Shown one piece after another: positions 36,594 through 47,691 of a stretch of DNA of 57,789 nt. The translations under genes were made by a program, and so were the position numbers. Origin of the DNA: Acidobacteriota bacterium (GTDB lineage Bacteria > Acidobacteriota > Terriglobia > Acidiferrales > UBA7541); the NCBI GenBank assembly GCA_018268785.1, contig JAFDVY010000007.1, forward strand, positions 1-57,789, written 5' to 3'. Position 1 is the stretch's first letter. Each line of letters starts with the position of its first letter. The notes below the pieces were generated by a model, which saw nothing but the letters and a program-made list of their open reading frames with translations, did not search any database and was not told where the DNA came from.

Positions 36594-36680
36594 GTTCGTT
36601 CTCCTTAAGTTGTTTGCAGTTTGGCTGCTAGGGTCTTTGAGCGCTCGCGATCGCTTTGGAGGTCCCTGAGCCCGCCACTC

Positions 36681-36714
36681 ACTGTATTAGTACACTAACA
36701 CACTTGCCTGTCAA
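36681..36714 (-). promoter_or_regulatory. Promoter with operator-like palindrome
   Basis: Minus strand TTGACA (36714-36709), 17-bp spacer, ACTAAT (36691-36686). The imperfect palindrome GTGTTAGTGTACTAATACA (arms TTAG/CTAA around TGTA) covers the spacer end and the -10. It is the right place for a repressor, and the GntR/YtrA gene is in the downstream cluster; that link is inference. Confidence 0.6.
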
Positions 36715-36842
36715 GCTTTTTTCTTTGCTAGTCAGAGTCCCCGATTCGATGGGTCTGCGGGTGAGGAGATGCCCATGGGGAACAGCAGTTTCGTGATAGA
36801 AAATAGGGCGCAAGCCATCCCGTTCGGTGCCGAGGAGTTGTC

Positions 36843-37973
36843 ATGGAACGCAGCGTTGCTTCCCTTCTGAAGCTATACAACCCCAGCGATCCACTGGAAA
36901 AGGCTTGGACGATTCCCTCGCCGTGGTATTTCGACGCCGGCATCGCCCGCCTTGAACAAGAATCCGTTTTCGCGAATACCTGGCAAGTGGCCGGGCGCGT
37001 GGATCAACTGCAGAACAAGGGCGATTTCTTCACTGCCGACCTTGCGGGCGAACCGATTGTTGTTGCGCGCGGCGACGACGGCGTTCTTCGTGCGTTTTAC
37101 AACGTTTGCCGGCATCATGCAGCTGCGGTCGTTACGGAGGCGCAAGGCTGCGCAAAAAATTTCCGGTGTCCTTATCATGGATGGACTTACGGAAATGACG
37201 GCGCGCTGAAAGGGATGGTTGAGTTTGAAGGCGTTTGCGATTTCGATCGCGCCAAGAACGGGCTCGTTCCTATCGCTGTGGACACCTGGGAGAATTTTGT
37301 TTTCGTCAATCTGAACGGCAAGGCCCGCTCGCTGCGGGAATTTCTCGGTAAAGTTCCCGAACTGGTCGCACCTTTGCAGCTCACCGGGAAACTTAAATTT
37401 TTCGATCGCCGCGTCTACACGCTGCAATGCAACTGGAAAGTTTACGTGGACAACTATCTTGACGGCGGCTATCACGTTCCGCACGCGCACAAAGGGCTCA
37501 GCAGCGTCATCGAGTACACCAGCTACACGATCGAAAACTTCGAGCGTTCGTGTTTGCAATCAAGCCCGCTCAGTTCCGGTTCAAAATCGAAGAAAGACGT
37601 CGCCGCCACGCGCCAGGGCCGCGCGTTTTACCTTTGGATCTATCCGAATTTCATGTTGAACGCCTATGAAGGCGTGATGGACACAAATCTGGTGATACCT
37701 CTCGCCGTGGATAAATGCGCCGTCGTCTTCGACTACTATTTTTCCGATGTCAGCGCTAAAGCGGCCAGGAAAAACGCGGCCAGCGTAAAAGTCAGCGAAA
37801 AAGTGCAGGAAGAGGACGAAGCCATTTGCGATTCCGTCCAGCGCGGCCTCGGGTCGCGTGCCTACGTCGCCGGACGCCTCTCCGTCCGCCGCGAAGCCGG
37901 CGAACATCTTTTCCACCGTTTGCTTCACGCGGACATGACTAGCGCTCTTGGCCATTCCGCTTCTGCGGGCTGA
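36843..37973 (+). CDS. Rieske non-haem iron oxygenase, alpha subunit
   Basis: 376 aa. N-terminal Rieske [2Fe-2S] domain with CRHHAAAV and CPYHGWTY (ligands CxH and CxxH, near residues 90 and 110). C-terminal catalytic domain with the NWKVYVDNYLDGGYHVPHAHKGL segment giving the bridging Asp and two His of the mononuclear iron site. Resembles choline-monooxygenase/aromatic hydroxylase alpha subunits. No reductase, ferredoxin or beta subunit gene is adjacent, so it must use partners elsewhere. GAGGAG precedes the ATG. Substrate unknown. Confidence 0.9.
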   Translation: MERSVASLLKLYNPSDPLEKAWTIPSPWYFDAGIARLEQESVFANTWQVAGRVDQLQNKGDFFTADLAGEPIVVARGDDGVLRAFYNVCRHHAAAVVTEAQGCAKNFRCPYHGWTYGNDGALKGMVEFEGVCDFDRAKNGLVPIAVDTWENFVFVNLNGKARSLREFLGKVPELVAPLQLTGKLKFFDRRVYTLQCNWKVYVDNYLDGGYHVPHAHKGLSSVIEYTSYTIENFERSCLQSSPLSSGSKSKKDVAATRQGRAFYLWIYPNFMLNAYEGVMDTNLVIPLAVDKCAVVFDYYFSDVSAKAARKNAASVKVSEKVQEEDEAICDSVQRGLGSRAYVAGRLSVRREAGEHLFHRLLHADMTSALGHSASAG

Positions 37974-37985
37974 AGCGAGGAAGCT

Positions 37986-38840
37986 TCATTCAAAAATGAT
38001 GGTGCGATTGCCGTGGAGGAGAATTCGATTTTCGATGTGCCAGCGCACCGCGCGAGACAACACAACTTTTTCGAGGTCGCGGCCTTTTTCCACCAGATCT
38101 TCGAGCGCGTCTTTGTGCGAAATCCTTGCGACGCCCTGCTCAATAATCGGACCATCGTCCAGGACTTCCGTCACGTAATGCGCCGTCGCCCCGATTAATT
38201 TCACTCCGCGCTCGTAAGCCTGCAAATGCGGTTTCGCGCCAATAAACGCGGGCAGAAACGAGTGATGAATGTTGATGATCTGCTGCGGATAGCGCGAAAT
38301 GAAGTCCGGCGAAAGAATCTGCATGTAGCGGGCGAGAACGATCAGATCGATGTGGTGATGCCTGAATAGTTCCTGTTCGTGCGTTTCGGCTTCCGCCTTG
38401 TTTTCTTTGGTAACCGGAATCACGTGATATGGAATCGCGTGGAAATCCGCGTGGCGCTGCGCGTCGGGATGATTGCTGACGATCAGCGGAATTTCGCACT
38501 TCAGTTCCCCGTTGCGCTGGCGGTAGAGAAGATCGACGAGGCAGTGGTCGTATTTGGAAACCAGAATCGCCACGCGCGGGCGGTAAGAGGCAATCGCAAC
38601 ACGCCACGTCATATCGAACTTGGCGGCGATCGGATCGAATTTCTCTGTGAATTCGGAAAGTGGCAACTGGAAATCGGCAAGATCCCATTCGACGCGGGCG
38701 AAATAAAAATTGTCTTCGTTCGACTGGTGCTGCTCGAAATGGAGGATGTTTCCGTTGTTCCGGTAGAGGAACTCGGCAATCGCCGCGTCGAGTCCCTTCT
38801 GGTCGCGGCATTGCACGAGCAAGACTGCGCTGTTCTTCAA
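37986..38840 (-). CDS. purU: Formyltetrahydrofolate deformylase
   Basis: Hydrolyses 10-formyl-THF to formate and THF, balancing one-carbon pools. N-terminal ACT domain (VLLVQCRDQKGLDAAIAEFLYRNNGNI) and C-terminal formyltransferase-fold domain with YMQILSPDF, IINIHHSFLPAFIGAKPH (catalytic His) and VTEVLDDGPIIEQ (catalytic Asp). I use the TTG at 38840, which follows GGGGAGG by six bases, giving 284 aa, the usual length; a farther TTG at 38864 is less likely. Converges on the Rieske gene. Confidence 0.93.
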   Translation of the reverse strand: MKNSAVLLVQCRDQKGLDAAIAEFLYRNNGNILHFEQHQSNEDNFYFARVEWDLADFQLPLSEFTEKFDPIAAKFDMTWRVAIASYRPRVAILVSKYDHCLVDLLYRQRNGELKCEIPLIVSNHPDAQRHADFHAIPYHVIPVTKENKAEAETHEQELFRHHHIDLIVLARYMQILSPDFISRYPQQIINIHHSFLPAFIGAKPHLQAYERGVKLIGATAHYVTEVLDDGPIIEQGVARISHKDALEDLVEKGRDLEKVVLSRAVRWHIENRILLHGNRTIIFE

Positions 38841-38901
38841 GGACGGCCTCCCCAAGCGAAACAATATTCTACCGGACGCGCATGTGGGCGGAAGCGTTCA
38901 A

Positions 38902-38930
38902 TTGACGCTATTTTGCGCGTAATTTATACT
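38902..38930 (+). promoter_or_regulatory. Sigma70-like promoter of the tig operon
   Basis: TTGACG (38902-38907), 17-bp spacer, TATACT (38925-38930); expected start near 38937, 89 bp before the tig ATG. Same box spacing as the his promoter. Confidence 0.75.
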
Positions 38931-39025
38931 GTACATTCGAGTTGCAGGGAAAACGCACGCCGGTCTCACCTCGTTGGCCCTGATCCGAAACAAGTCGCAC
39001 CGAAATCGAGAAAAGAGGAAGCAGC

Positions 39026-40306
39026 ATGGCCGAGGCAACTTGCCGCCGCGAACTGGAACTGGAAATTCCCGCGGAAGAAGTATCGAAAGCAACGGAAAAA
39101 ATCGCGAAAGATTTGATGCGCGTGGCGCGCGTGCCGGGTTTCCGGCCGGGGAAAGCGCCGATCACCATTATCAAGAAGCGCTTTGCGGAGGAGATCAAAG
39201 GCGAAGTCTTGCAGACGCTTGTTCCGGAAAAAGTGGAAAAGGCAGTCGCCGAACAGAAACTGACGCCGGTTTCGCAGCCGCAAGTGGACAAACTCGACTA
39301 TGCGGACGGCCAGCCGGTGAAATTCCGCGCGGTGTTCGAAGTTCTGCCGGAATTTGAGCTGGGCGATTACAAGAATCTTGAAATCGAAATGCCGCCGATG
39401 AACGTCACAGACGAGGACGTCGAAAAAGCGCTCGGAGAAACGCGTGAACGCGCCGCGGCGTTTACGCCTGTCGAAGGGCGCGCGGTCGAGAACGGCGACT
39501 TCGTGCAATTGAAATTGATTGGCACTCCGGAAGGCGGCGGAGAACCGCTCCAAGCGGACAACGTCATGTGCCACGTTGGCGCGGAAGAAACGATGGAGCC
39601 GTTCAACGAAAACCTGCGCGGCGCGAAGATCGGCGACCACAAGGAATTTGCCGTGGAGTATCCGAAGGACTATCCAGACCCAAAGCTCGCCGGCAAGAAA
39701 TTCAACTATGCAACCGACGTGCTTGGCATCAAGTCCAAGAAACTGCCTGAATTGAATGACGAGTTTGCGAAGGACGTGAGCGACGCAACCTCGCTGGACG
39801 AACTGAAGAAAAAAGTTCGTGAGAGCCTGGAACACGAGCGTGACCACCGCCAGAAGGACCTGCAACGCGAAAAAATTATCGCGGAGCTGATCAAGCTGAA
39901 CGACTTCCCCGTTCCCGACTCACTGGTCGAACATCAGATGGACGCGCGCCTGGAACGCGTGGTGCGTTCTCTGGCGCAGCAAGGTGTCGATCCCCGCGCG
40001 GTGAATGTGGACTGGGTGACGCTGCGAAACCGCCAGGCGGAACGCGCGAAAGACGATGTGAAGGCCGAACTGATTGTGGACAAGATTGCCTCCACGGAAA
40101 ACATCGACGCAACTGACGAAGAAATCGATCACGAGCTGGAACACGCCGCAAGTCATAGTAACGAATCGGTAGATGCGCTTCGCGCTCGTTTGACAAAGCA
40201 GGGAGCGCTGGATAGGATGAAAGCCAAGCTGCGGAGTGATAAAACTCTCGACTGGCTCGCGCAGAATGCCAAGATCCGGACCGCGGCCGCAGCTGCAGGA
40301 AAGTAA
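39026..40306 (+). CDS. tig: Trigger factor
   Basis: Ribosome-bound chaperone and prolyl isomerase. N-terminal ribosome-binding domain with the signature [18 protein letters not shown] (residues about 36-53), a central FKBP-like PPIase domain ([14 protein letters not shown] to [20 protein letters not shown]) and a long helical C-terminal domain with DEEIDHELE. 426 aa, typical. GAGGAAG before the ATG. Followed by clpP and clpX, a common order in bacteria. Confidence 0.96.
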   Translation: MAEATCRRELELEIPAEEVSKATEKIAKDLMRVARVPGFRPGKAPITIIKKRFAEEIKGEVLQTLVPEKVEKAVAEQKLTPVSQPQVDKLDYADGQPVKFRAVFEVLPEFELGDYKNLEIEMPPMNVTDEDVEKALGETRERAAAFTPVEGRAVENGDFVQLKLIGTPEGGGEPLQADNVMCHVGAEETMEPFNENLRGAKIGDHKEFAVEYPKDYPDPKLAGKKFNYATDVLGIKSKKLPELNDEFAKDVSDATSLDELKKKVRESLEHERDHRQKDLQREKIIAELIKLNDFPVPDSLVEHQMDARLERVVRSLAQQGVDPRAVNVDWVTLRNRQAERAKDDVKAELIVDKIASTENIDATDEEIDHELEHAASHSNESVDALRARLTKQGALDRMKAKLRSDKTLDWLAQNAKIRTAAAAAGK

Positions 40307-40347
40307 TTAGAGATCCTGCAAGCGCGTTCAGGAACAATCAAACAACA

Positions 40348-40968
40348 ATGAAAAACTACGACGATTCGATGTACCGCGCTACGACTCTCGTTCCGATGGT
40401 GGTGGAGCAGACAAGCCGGGGCGAGCGCGCCTACGACATTTATTCGAGACTTCTAAAAGAGCACATCATCTTTATTGGAACGCCCATTGACGACCACGTC
40501 GCCAACCTTGCGACGGCCCAGATGCTCTTTTTGCAGGCCGAAGATCCGGAAAAGGATATTCAGCTCTACATCAATTCGCCGGGCGGTTCGATCACCGCGG
40601 GATTTGCGATCTACGACACAATGCAGTTCGTCAAGCCGGACGTAGTGACGACTTGCGTCGGCCAGGCGGCTTCGATTGCGGCGGTCCTGCTCGTCGGCGG
40701 CGCGCCGAAGAAGCGCTTTGCGTTGCCGAACGCGCGGATTCTGATTCACCAGCCGTGGATGAGCGGACTCGGCGGTCAGGCAACGGACATTGATCTGCAC
40801 GCAAAAGAGATTTTGCGGATGCGCACGACCATCAATCACATTATTGCCAAGCACAGCGGTCAATCCGTGGAAAGAATCGAGAAGGACGTCGAGCGCGATT
40901 ACATCATGAATCCCGAACAGGCCAAGGAATACGGGATGATTGACGAGATTATCTACAAACATAAGTAA
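40348..40968 (+). CDS. clpP: ATP-dependent Clp protease proteolytic subunit
   Basis: Serine protease that forms the two-ring ClpP chamber. Catalytic Ser in [11 protein letters not shown] (residue near 111), His in RILIHQPW (near 136), Asp in [10 protein letters not shown] (near 185). [19 protein letters not shown] and [16 protein letters not shown] are also conserved. 206 aa. The usual Met after the catalytic serine is Ile here, a conservative change. 42 bp after tig. Confidence 0.96.
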   Translation: MKNYDDSMYRATTLVPMVVEQTSRGERAYDIYSRLLKEHIIFIGTPIDDHVANLATAQMLFLQAEDPEKDIQLYINSPGGSITAGFAIYDTMQFVKPDVVTTCVGQAASIAAVLLVGGAPKKRFALPNARILIHQPWMSGLGGQATDIDLHAKEILRMRTTINHIIAKHSGQSVERIEKDVERDYIMNPEQAKEYGMIDEIIYKHK

Positions 40969-41050
40969 GAAGGCGCTTTCTGTGGATTTACAGAGCAAAG
41001 GTGCACGGGTTCGTGTTCCAAACAGTTAGTAGCGCTTCAGGTTTTGCAGT

Positions 41051-41079
41051 TTGGCACAGGGGAAGTTTCGGCCTAGAAT
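41051..41079 (+). promoter_or_regulatory. Sigma70-like promoter before clpX
   Basis: TTGGCA (41051-41056), 17-bp spacer, TAGAAT (41074-41079), each one mismatch from consensus. Expected start near 41086, so clpX can be made apart from tig-clpP. Confidence 0.68.
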
Positions 41080-41128
41080 GAACAAGTAGATCCGCCGCAA
41101 TCCCAGCGGAGGCGAGGCCTTCACACCA

Positions 41129-42382
41129 GTGAAAAAATACAGCACAGACGAGCCGTTGCGCTGTTCCTTCTGCCATAAAACGCAGGAGCAGGTCGAAAAA
41201 CTGATCAGCTCGCCGTCGGACTACCCGCGCGCGTATATCTGCAACGAGTGCGTGAGCGTTTGCCAGACGATTCTGGAAGACGAAAAGCGCGAGCAGGCGA
41301 CTTCGCCAACAAAGCGGCTGCCGAAACCGCCCGAGATCAAGCAATTCCTCGATGCCTATGTGATTGGGCAGGACCGCACGAAAAAGAAATTGGCCGTCGC
41401 CGTCTACAATCACTACAAACGGATTATTTTGAACAAACAGCCGGGTGACGTGGACTTGAGCAAGTCCAACATTCTGCTGATTGGACCCACGGGAACGGGA
41501 AAAACGCTTTTGGCGCAGACTCTTTCGCGCATGCTGGATGTTCCCTTCGCTATCGTGGACGCCACGACGCTGACCGAAGCGGGCTACGTTGGCGAAGACG
41601 TGGAAAATATTATTTTGAAGCTTTTGCAGGCCGCTGACGGCGATGTGCAAAAAGCGCAGTCCGGCATCATCTATATCGATGAAATTGACAAGATCGCCAA
41701 GAAAGACGAGAACCCTTCGATTACGCGCGACGTGAGCGGCGAAGGCGTGCAGCAGGCGCTGCTGAAAATTCTGGAAGGCACCGTGGCCAACGTGCCGCCG
41801 CAGGGCGGACGAAAGCATCCGCATCAGGAATTTACCGCGGTGGATACCACAAACATCCTCTTTATATGCGGCGGAGCGTTTGTCGGCCTGGAAAAAATTA
41901 TCGAGAAGCGCGTAGGCAAACGGTCCCTGGGCTTTCACACGGAAGCTGCTCCGAGCACGGCACAGCGCCGGAACACACAGCTTCTGGAACAGGTGCAGCC
42001 GACCGATTTGATTCGTTACGGTTTGATTCCCGAATTTGTGGGCCGTCTCCCGGTTGCGGGCGTGATGAGCGACCTTGACAAAGCCGCCCTCGTGAAAATT
42101 TTGACCGAGCCAAAAAACGCGCTGCTGAAGCAGTATCAGCGGCTGTTTGAATTCGAGAATGTGCGCTTGCGGTTCACGGACGATGCGATCGAGACTGTGG
42201 CGGAGTTGGCTCTTCAGCGCAAGGTCGGCGCGCGAGGCTTGCGAATGATTCTGGAAGACCTGATGCTGGAATTGATGTATCACCTGCCTATGCAGCAGCG
42301 CAAAGTGAAGGAATTTGTGGTGACGGCGGACATGGTGCGCGGTCACGAGATTAATTGGAGTTTGCTCGAAAAAGCGGGATAA
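41129..42382 (+). CDS. clpX: ClpX ATPase, substrate-binding subunit of ClpXP
   Basis: AAA+ unfoldase that feeds ClpP. N-terminal zinc-binding domain ([14 protein letters not shown] ... ICNECVSVC, residues about 11-50), Walker [13 protein letters not shown] (near 119), Walker [12 protein letters not shown], the pore loop GYVGEDVE and the ClpP-docking loop with [11 protein letters not shown] nearby. 417 aa. GTG start; its Shine-Dalgarno (GGAGGCGAGG) lies unusually far upstream. Confidence 0.96.
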   Translation: MKKYSTDEPLRCSFCHKTQEQVEKLISSPSDYPRAYICNECVSVCQTILEDEKREQATSPTKRLPKPPEIKQFLDAYVIGQDRTKKKLAVAVYNHYKRIILNKQPGDVDLSKSNILLIGPTGTGKTLLAQTLSRMLDVPFAIVDATTLTEAGYVGEDVENIILKLLQAADGDVQKAQSGIIYIDEIDKIAKKDENPSITRDVSGEGVQQALLKILEGTVANVPPQGGRKHPHQEFTAVDTTNILFICGGAFVGLEKIIEKRVGKRSLGFHTEAAPSTAQRRNTQLLEQVQPTDLIRYGLIPEFVGRLPVAGVMSDLDKAALVKILTEPKNALLKQYQRLFEFENVRLRFTDDAIETVAELALQRKVGARGLRMILEDLMLELMYHLPMQQRKVKEFVVTADMVRGHEINWSLLEKAG

Positions 42383-42462
42383 AGGCGCGCAAACTTTTTG
42401 CGCAAATGGGACATCGCAGCAACGAGCACCAACGAGGGTTTGGCGGGAGTTCAGGGGCCTGA

Positions 42463-44868
42463 ATGTTTAACCGTGAAAAGCAGGAAATGAAGCGCGTACC
42501 GATGATGCCGGTGCGGGACATGGTGATTTTCCCGCAGCAGATGACGCCGTTTATCGTGGGGCGCGAAGCGAGCGTGCGCGCGCTGGAAGAAGCTCTCGCG
42601 GGCGACAAGAAGATTTTTCTTTCGACTCAGCATGACGCTTCCGTGGACGACCCGAAGCCGGAAGAGATTTATGCCGTCGGAACGCTTGCCAACATCGTGC
42701 AGAGCGTAAAGCTGCCGGATGGAAACATCAAAGTTCTGGTGGAAGGTGTCGAGCGCGCGCGGGCGGTTTCCGTGGCGACCGAAGAAGGGTTTTTCCGGGC
42801 GACTGTGCGGCTGCTTGGCGCAAAGATCGACCCTTCGCCACAGGTGCAGCAGGTGGTCGAAAAGACGACCAACCTGTACGAGCAGTTCATCAAGCTTTCG
42901 CAGAGCCTGAATTACGACACGATGATTGCAGCAGCCCGCGTGGACGATCCGGCGCGGCTTTCGGACACGATTGCGGCGAATTTGCAGCTTCCCGTAGATG
43001 AAAAACAGGATTTGCTGGAAACAATCGACCCGCTCGAACGGCTGAACCGCATCGGCGACATTCTCGAAATCGAACTCGAGAAGTTAAACGTGGACCGCAA
43101 CATCAATACGCGCGTGAAACGCCAGATGGAGCGGGCGCAAAAAGAGTATTACCTGAACGAAAAGCTGAAAGCGATCCAAAAAGAACTCGGACGCGGCGAA
43201 AAAAGCGAGCTGGACGAGCTGAAGAAAAAAATCGATGCGGCGGGAATGCCCAAAGACGTCCACGAGAAAGCCACGACAGAACTGAAGCGGCTTGAATTGA
43301 TGCCTCCGATGTCCGCGGAATCCACGGTCAGCAGGAACTATCTGGATTGGCTGCTGGCTGTGCCCTGGAAGAAGCGTTCGAAAGAGATTCGCGACATCAA
43401 GGCCGCCGAAGATATTTTGAACAAGGAACACTACGGTCTCGAGAAAGTGAAAGACCGCATTCTGGAGTTCCTTGCCGTGCGGCAACTGGTAAAGAATCCG
43501 AAAGGCTCGATTCTCTGCTTCGTCGGGCCTCCAGGCGTTGGCAAAACCTCCCTTGCGATGTCCATTGGCCACGCGACCGGCAGAAAGTTTGTCCGCGTGT
43601 CGCTTGGCGGTGTGCGCGACGAAGCGGAAATTCGCGGACACCGGCGCACGTACATCGGCGCCCTTCCCGGCCAGATTATTCAGATGATGAAGAAGGCCGG
43701 CACGACCAATCCAATTTTTGTGCTGGACGAAGTGGACAAGATGTCCACGGACTTCCGCGGAGACCCGTCCGCGGCGCTGATGGAAGTGCTCGATCCGGAG
43801 TTGAATCACGCGTTCACGGATCATTATCTGGACGTGGAATACGATCTCTCGAAGGTGATGTTCGTCTGCACGGCGAACGTGCTGCACACCATTCCCCAGC
43901 CTTTGCAGGACCGCATGGAAATCCTGCGGCTTCCCGGATATACGGAAAAAGAGAAACTCGAAATTGCCAAGCGGTTCCTGGTAAAGCGTGCGCTGGAAGC
44001 GACAGGCTTGAAAGAAGAGAACCTGAGCTTTACGGATGAGGGCCTGCTGCACATCATCCGGCATTACACGCACGAAGCCGGCGTGCGAAATCTCGAACGC
44101 GAAATTCAGAATATCGCGCGAAAGATGGCGCGCAAAGTCGTTGCGGAAAAGGAAGCCAAAGCGGAAATTACCGCCGCCAACGTAAACGACTTCCTGGGAA
44201 TCTTGAAGTACCGCGAATTCTGGCTGGAAAAGCACAACGAAATCGGTTTGACCACCGGCCTTGCGTGGACGGAAGTGGGCGGCTCGGTGCTGGTGACCGA
44301 AGCGGCGATCATGGAAGGCAAAGGCCGGCTCACCCCAACGGGCAAGCTCGGCGAAGTCATGCAGGAATCGGCGCAGGCTGCGCTCAGCTACATTCGTTCG
44401 AAGTCGGGACAACTGGGCTTGCCGAAAGATTTTTATCGCAACATTGATATTCACCTGCACGTGCCGGAAGGTGCCATTCCGAAAGACGGCCCATCCGCCG
44501 GTATCACGATCTGCACCTCCATCGTAAGCGCGCTGACGAAGAATCCAGTTCGGTGCGACGTGGCGATGACGGGAGAAATCACCCTGCGCGGCAAGGTTCT
44601 GCCCATCGGCGGCCTGAAAGAAAAGTTGCTGGCTGCCCACCGAATGGGCTTGCGTACAGTGGTGATTCCGAAGGACAATGAGAAGGACCTGGCGGACATC
44701 CCCCAGGAGATCCTCTCCAGTCTCACAGTTCATTTAGTAGAGACAATGGATGAAGTGCTGCAAGTTGCGCTGGAACGGCCGGTTGTTCCCGCAGAGCACG
44801 CCGAGGTTGCGCCCGTAGCAGAGCCGTTTGTGGCCGGCGCCGAGAAAGACGCGAGTTTGACCAACTAA
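42463..44868 (+). CDS. lon: Lon protease
   Basis: ATP-dependent protease, 801 aa. N-terminal substrate domain ([21 protein letters not shown]), coiled-coil linker ([23 protein letters not shown] segment near 220-240), AAA+ domain with Walker [16 protein letters not shown] and Walker [11 protein letters not shown], and C-terminal serine protease domain with the catalytic Ser in PKDGPSAGI and Lys in [20 protein letters not shown]. Bacterial LonA type. Eighty bp after clpX. Confidence 0.97.
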   Translation: MFNREKQEMKRVPMMPVRDMVIFPQQMTPFIVGREASVRALEEALAGDKKIFLSTQHDASVDDPKPEEIYAVGTLANIVQSVKLPDGNIKVLVEGVERARAVSVATEEGFFRATVRLLGAKIDPSPQVQQVVEKTTNLYEQFIKLSQSLNYDTMIAAARVDDPARLSDTIAANLQLPVDEKQDLLETIDPLERLNRIGDILEIELEKLNVDRNINTRVKRQMERAQKEYYLNEKLKAIQKELGRGEKSELDELKKKIDAAGMPKDVHEKATTELKRLELMPPMSAESTVSRNYLDWLLAVPWKKRSKEIRDIKAAEDILNKEHYGLEKVKDRILEFLAVRQLVKNPKGSILCFVGPPGVGKTSLAMSIGHATGRKFVRVSLGGVRDEAEIRGHRRTYIGALPGQIIQMMKKAGTTNPIFVLDEVDKMSTDFRGDPSAALMEVLDPELNHAFTDHYLDVEYDLSKVMFVCTANVLHTIPQPLQDRMEILRLPGYTEKEKLEIAKRFLVKRALEATGLKEENLSFTDEGLLHIIRHYTHEAGVRNLEREIQNIARKMARKVVAEKEAKAEITAANVNDFLGILKYREFWLEKHNEIGLTTGLAWTEVGGSVLVTEAAIMEGKGRLTPTGKLGEVMQESAQAALSYIRSKSGQLGLPKDFYRNIDIHLHVPEGAIPKDGPSAGITICTSIVSALTKNPVRCDVAMTGEITLRGKVLPIGGLKEKLLAAHRMGLRTVVIPKDNEKDLADIPQEILSSLTVHLVETMDEVLQVALERPVVPAEHAEVAPVAEPFVAGAEKDASLTN

Positions 44869-44878
44869 AAGCAGCGAA

Positions 44879-44915
44879 GTGCAGGAGTGGTCTGTAATTT
44901 GGGGGACCGCTGCAC
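44879..44915 (+). terminator. Hairpin after lon
   Basis: GTGCA and GTGGTC pair with GACCGC and TGCAC across an 11-nt loop, with a GGA bulge. Only GAAGTTT follows, so it would be a weak terminator or processing hairpin. Confidence 0.35.
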
Positions 44916-45057
44916 GAAGTTTAAAGCACGTCGCTGAGTGCGGTTGGGCTTAGTTCAGTTTGCCCCTCCTGGCCGGTCCTTCCCTGGGCAGCCAGCGCGG
45001 TGCATCATCCCGTGCAATCCAAATCTGAACAATTCAAGAAAACAAAGTTAAGGACAT

Positions 45058-46350
45058 ATGCCGAAAGAAACAGCAGAAAATAATAATCAAATCAGTATCA
45101 GCCTGGCTGAACTCAAGGAAAAGAACATCACCGACCTGGCGAAAATCGCCAAGGAGCTGAATGTTCCCGGTGCGAGCGGCATGCGGAAGCAGGAGCTCAT
45201 TTTCCAGATCCTGCGCGCGCAAACGGAAAAGAGCGGCCTGATTTTCTCGGAAGGAGTGCTCGAATGTTTGCCGGACGGTTTCGGCTTCCTGCGCGCTCCC
45301 GAATACAACTATTTGCCCGGACCCGACGATATCTACGTTTCGCCGTCGCAGATCCGCAAGTTCGATTTGCGCACTGGCGATACCGTTTCGGGACAGGTGC
45401 GGCCCCCTAAGGATGGGGAACGCTACTTTGCACTAATCAAAGTCGAAGCGGTCAATTTTGAAGACCCGGAAGTTGCGCGCAACAAGATTTTCTTCGACAA
45501 CCTGACGCCGCTCTATCCGCAAGGCCGTTTGAAGATGGAAACGACCAAGGAAAACATGACAGGCCGCGTCCTGGACCTGCTTTGCCCCATCGGCAAAGGG
45601 CAGCGCGGATTGATCGTGGCCCCGCCGCGAACCGGCAAAACGATGATGCTGCAATCCATCGCCAATTCGATCACAACGAACCATCCGGAAGTGGCGCTCA
45701 TCGTGCTCCTGATCGACGAGCGGCCGGAAGAAGTTACGGACATGCAGCGAACGGTGAAGGGCGAAGTCATCAGCTCGACGTTCGACGAAGCGCCGCAACG
45801 GCATATTCAAGTGGCGGAAATGGTTCTGGAAAAAGCGAAGCGGCTGGTGGAACACAAGCGCGATGTCGTCGTGCTGCTGGACTCGGTGACCCGTCTGGCG
45901 CGCGCCTACAACGCCGTAACGCCGCCCTCGGGCAAAGTGCTCTCGGGCGGTATCGATGCGAACGCATTGCAGAGGCCGCGCCGGTTCTTTGCGGCGGCAC
46001 GCCACGTGGAAGAAGGCGGCTCCCTGACGATTATCGCAACGGCCCTCGTGGATACGGGCAGCCGCATGGACGACGTGATCTTCGAAGAATTCAAGGGCAC
46101 CGGCAACATGGAAATCAACCTGGACCGCCGCCTTTCGGATAAGCGCGTGTTCCCTGCGATTGATATTCAGCGCTCAGGTACGCGTAAGGACGAATTGCTG
46201 CTGCCTGCCGATGAATTGAGCCGTGTGTGGGTCCTGCGCAAAGTGCTGAGTCCCCTTTCGACCGTGGAAGCCATGGAACTGCTCTTGAGCCGGCTGACCA
46301 AGTCGAAGTCCAACATGGAATTTCTGGCGTCGATGTCCGCGCCAACTTAA
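45058..46350 (+). CDS. rho: Transcription termination factor Rho
   Basis: Hexameric RNA helicase, 430 aa. N-terminal Rho_N helices ([22 protein letters not shown]), cold-shock RNA-binding domain ([37 protein letters not shown]), Walker [11 protein letters not shown], Walker [18 protein letters not shown]-loop and R-loop regions ([25 protein letters not shown]). No large insertion. The 189-bp leader after lon has no promoter I can call; AAGGAC precedes the ATG. Confidence 0.97.
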   Translation: MPKETAENNNQISISLAELKEKNITDLAKIAKELNVPGASGMRKQELIFQILRAQTEKSGLIFSEGVLECLPDGFGFLRAPEYNYLPGPDDIYVSPSQIRKFDLRTGDTVSGQVRPPKDGERYFALIKVEAVNFEDPEVARNKIFFDNLTPLYPQGRLKMETTKENMTGRVLDLLCPIGKGQRGLIVAPPRTGKTMMLQSIANSITTNHPEVALIVLLIDERPEEVTDMQRTVKGEVISSTFDEAPQRHIQVAEMVLEKAKRLVEHKRDVVVLLDSVTRLARAYNAVTPPSGKVLSGGIDANALQRPRRFFAAARHVEEGGSLTIIATALVDTGSRMDDVIFEEFKGTGNMEINLDRRLSDKRVFPAIDIQRSGTRKDELLLPADELSRVWVLRKVLSPLSTVEAMELLLSRLTKSKSNMEFLASMSAPT

Positions 46351-46446
46351 TGGAAAAGAAGTAGCGGCGCCCCTTAACGGAACGCTCCCCTCTCGAGCCC
46401 CGAACCCCACGCCGGTCCGCGAATCCCGCGGAACGGAGGTGGACGC

Positions 46447-47652
46447 GTGTACGAACGGTTCATCGCAAGACAACCCATTCTGGATGCAAGGCTCAAGCTC
46501 TTTGGCTATGAGCTCCTGTTTCGCGCCAGAGAAGACAATCGCGCGGGAGCAGATCCAAAAGCAACTTCACAATTGATCGTTTCCAGCACAATGGTATTCG
46601 ACTGGAATACATTGCTGGACGGAGTGTGCGCGCACATCAATTTTGGCGCGGAAGAGATTACGAATGGCGCCGGTCTGCTGCTGCCAAGCGCGAAGACTGT
46701 CGTGGATGTGCCTCCAACTCTCGAATTCACCGACGAAATAATTCAAGGGCTGAAGAATCTGCGAACGGCGGGATACCGCATCGCGCTGGACGGGTACGCG
46801 CGCGAATCGGCCGTGGAGCGAGTGCTTCGATACATGAATTTCGTGAAAGTGGACTTTACGGGAACAGCGGAAGCGGATCACGCGGCGATCAAGAAACTGG
46901 CGGCGGATTGGCAAATTAAGCTGATTGGGAAAAAACTGGAAACGTGGAAGGACTACGAGAAGGCGAAGTTGATGGGATGCGCGTATTTTCAGGGACATTT
47001 TTTCCTTGAGCCGCAACTCTTGAAGCGCAGGGAGATCTCGGGAAGCGCGGCGCATTGCATGCAGCTGCTGCAACTGGTTCATCAAAGGCCGATGGACCAG
47101 AGCAAGATTGAAGATGTGCTGAAGCAGGAGCCGGCACTTTTGTACAAGCTGCTTCGGTTTTTGAATTCTCCGGTGATGGCAAGGCCGGTCGAGGTGAAAT
47201 CCGTGCACAGCGCGATTTCACTCCTGGGTGATGACGAATTCCGGCGATGGGCCTCGCTGGTCGCCGTGGTTGTTCCTGCGACAGACAAGCCAAATGAATT
47301 GATTCGAACGGCGTTGACCCGTGCGTTTTTCTGCGAGGCTCTGGCCAGGGCGAAAACGAGAAGAGCGACTACGTTCGAGTATTTCACGGTCGGCCTGTTT
47401 TCCGTGATGAGCGCGATTCTGGACCGGCCACTGGCGGATATCACCGCGGAACTGGCCGTAAGCGAAAAAGTGCGGGATGCGCTGGAAGGCAAGCGCAACG
47501 AGATGCGCTATGCGCTGGACGCGGCTGTGGCGTTCGAATCGGGCAAATGGGACGCCTTCGCAGCGGCGATGGAGGGACTGGAAATGGCGGAAGATGGCGC
47601 TCCGGAGCTGTTGAAAAATGCGGAATTGCTCGTGGCGGGGCTGCAGGTTTGA
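46447..47652 (+). CDS. EAL-like/HDOD signalling protein, paralogue 1
   Basis: 401 aa. Residues about 1-190 are a degenerate EAL domain (FIARQPILDARLKLFGYELLFR, YFQGHFFLEP) and about 200-390 an HDOD domain (EPALLYKLLRFLNSPVM, SVHSAISLLGDDEFRRW). Relative to active c-di-GMP phosphodiesterases the DDFG segment reads ALDGYARES, so the second metal-binding Asp is lost and catalysis is unlikely. GTG start after GGAGG. A near relative follows 39 bp later. Probably a scaffold in c-di-GMP or motility signalling. Confidence 0.87.
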   Translation: MYERFIARQPILDARLKLFGYELLFRAREDNRAGADPKATSQLIVSSTMVFDWNTLLDGVCAHINFGAEEITNGAGLLLPSAKTVVDVPPTLEFTDEIIQGLKNLRTAGYRIALDGYARESAVERVLRYMNFVKVDFTGTAEADHAAIKKLAADWQIKLIGKKLETWKDYEKAKLMGCAYFQGHFFLEPQLLKRREISGSAAHCMQLLQLVHQRPMDQSKIEDVLKQEPALLYKLLRFLNSPVMARPVEVKSVHSAISLLGDDEFRRWASLVAVVVPATDKPNELIRTALTRAFFCEALARAKTRRATTFEYFTVGLFSVMSAILDRPLADITAELAVSEKVRDALEGKRNEMRYALDAAVAFESGKWDAFAAAMEGLEMAEDGAPELLKNAELLVAGLQV

Positions 47653-47691
47653 CGGACAACGCATGCCGAATTGCCCGGAAATGAAAAGATA

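Noticed and set aside
41048..41070. Sigma54 promoter before clpX (TTGGCAC)
   Set aside because: The -12 GC element is not at the right spacing, while TTGGCA-17-TAGAAT fits sigma70 well.
40988..42346. A 452-codon minus-strand frame opposite clpX
   Set aside because: Composition rich in His, Arg, Phe and no domain; clpX on the other strand is certain.
43084..44733. A 549-codon minus-strand frame opposite lon
   Set aside because: Shadow of lon; no recognisable motifs.
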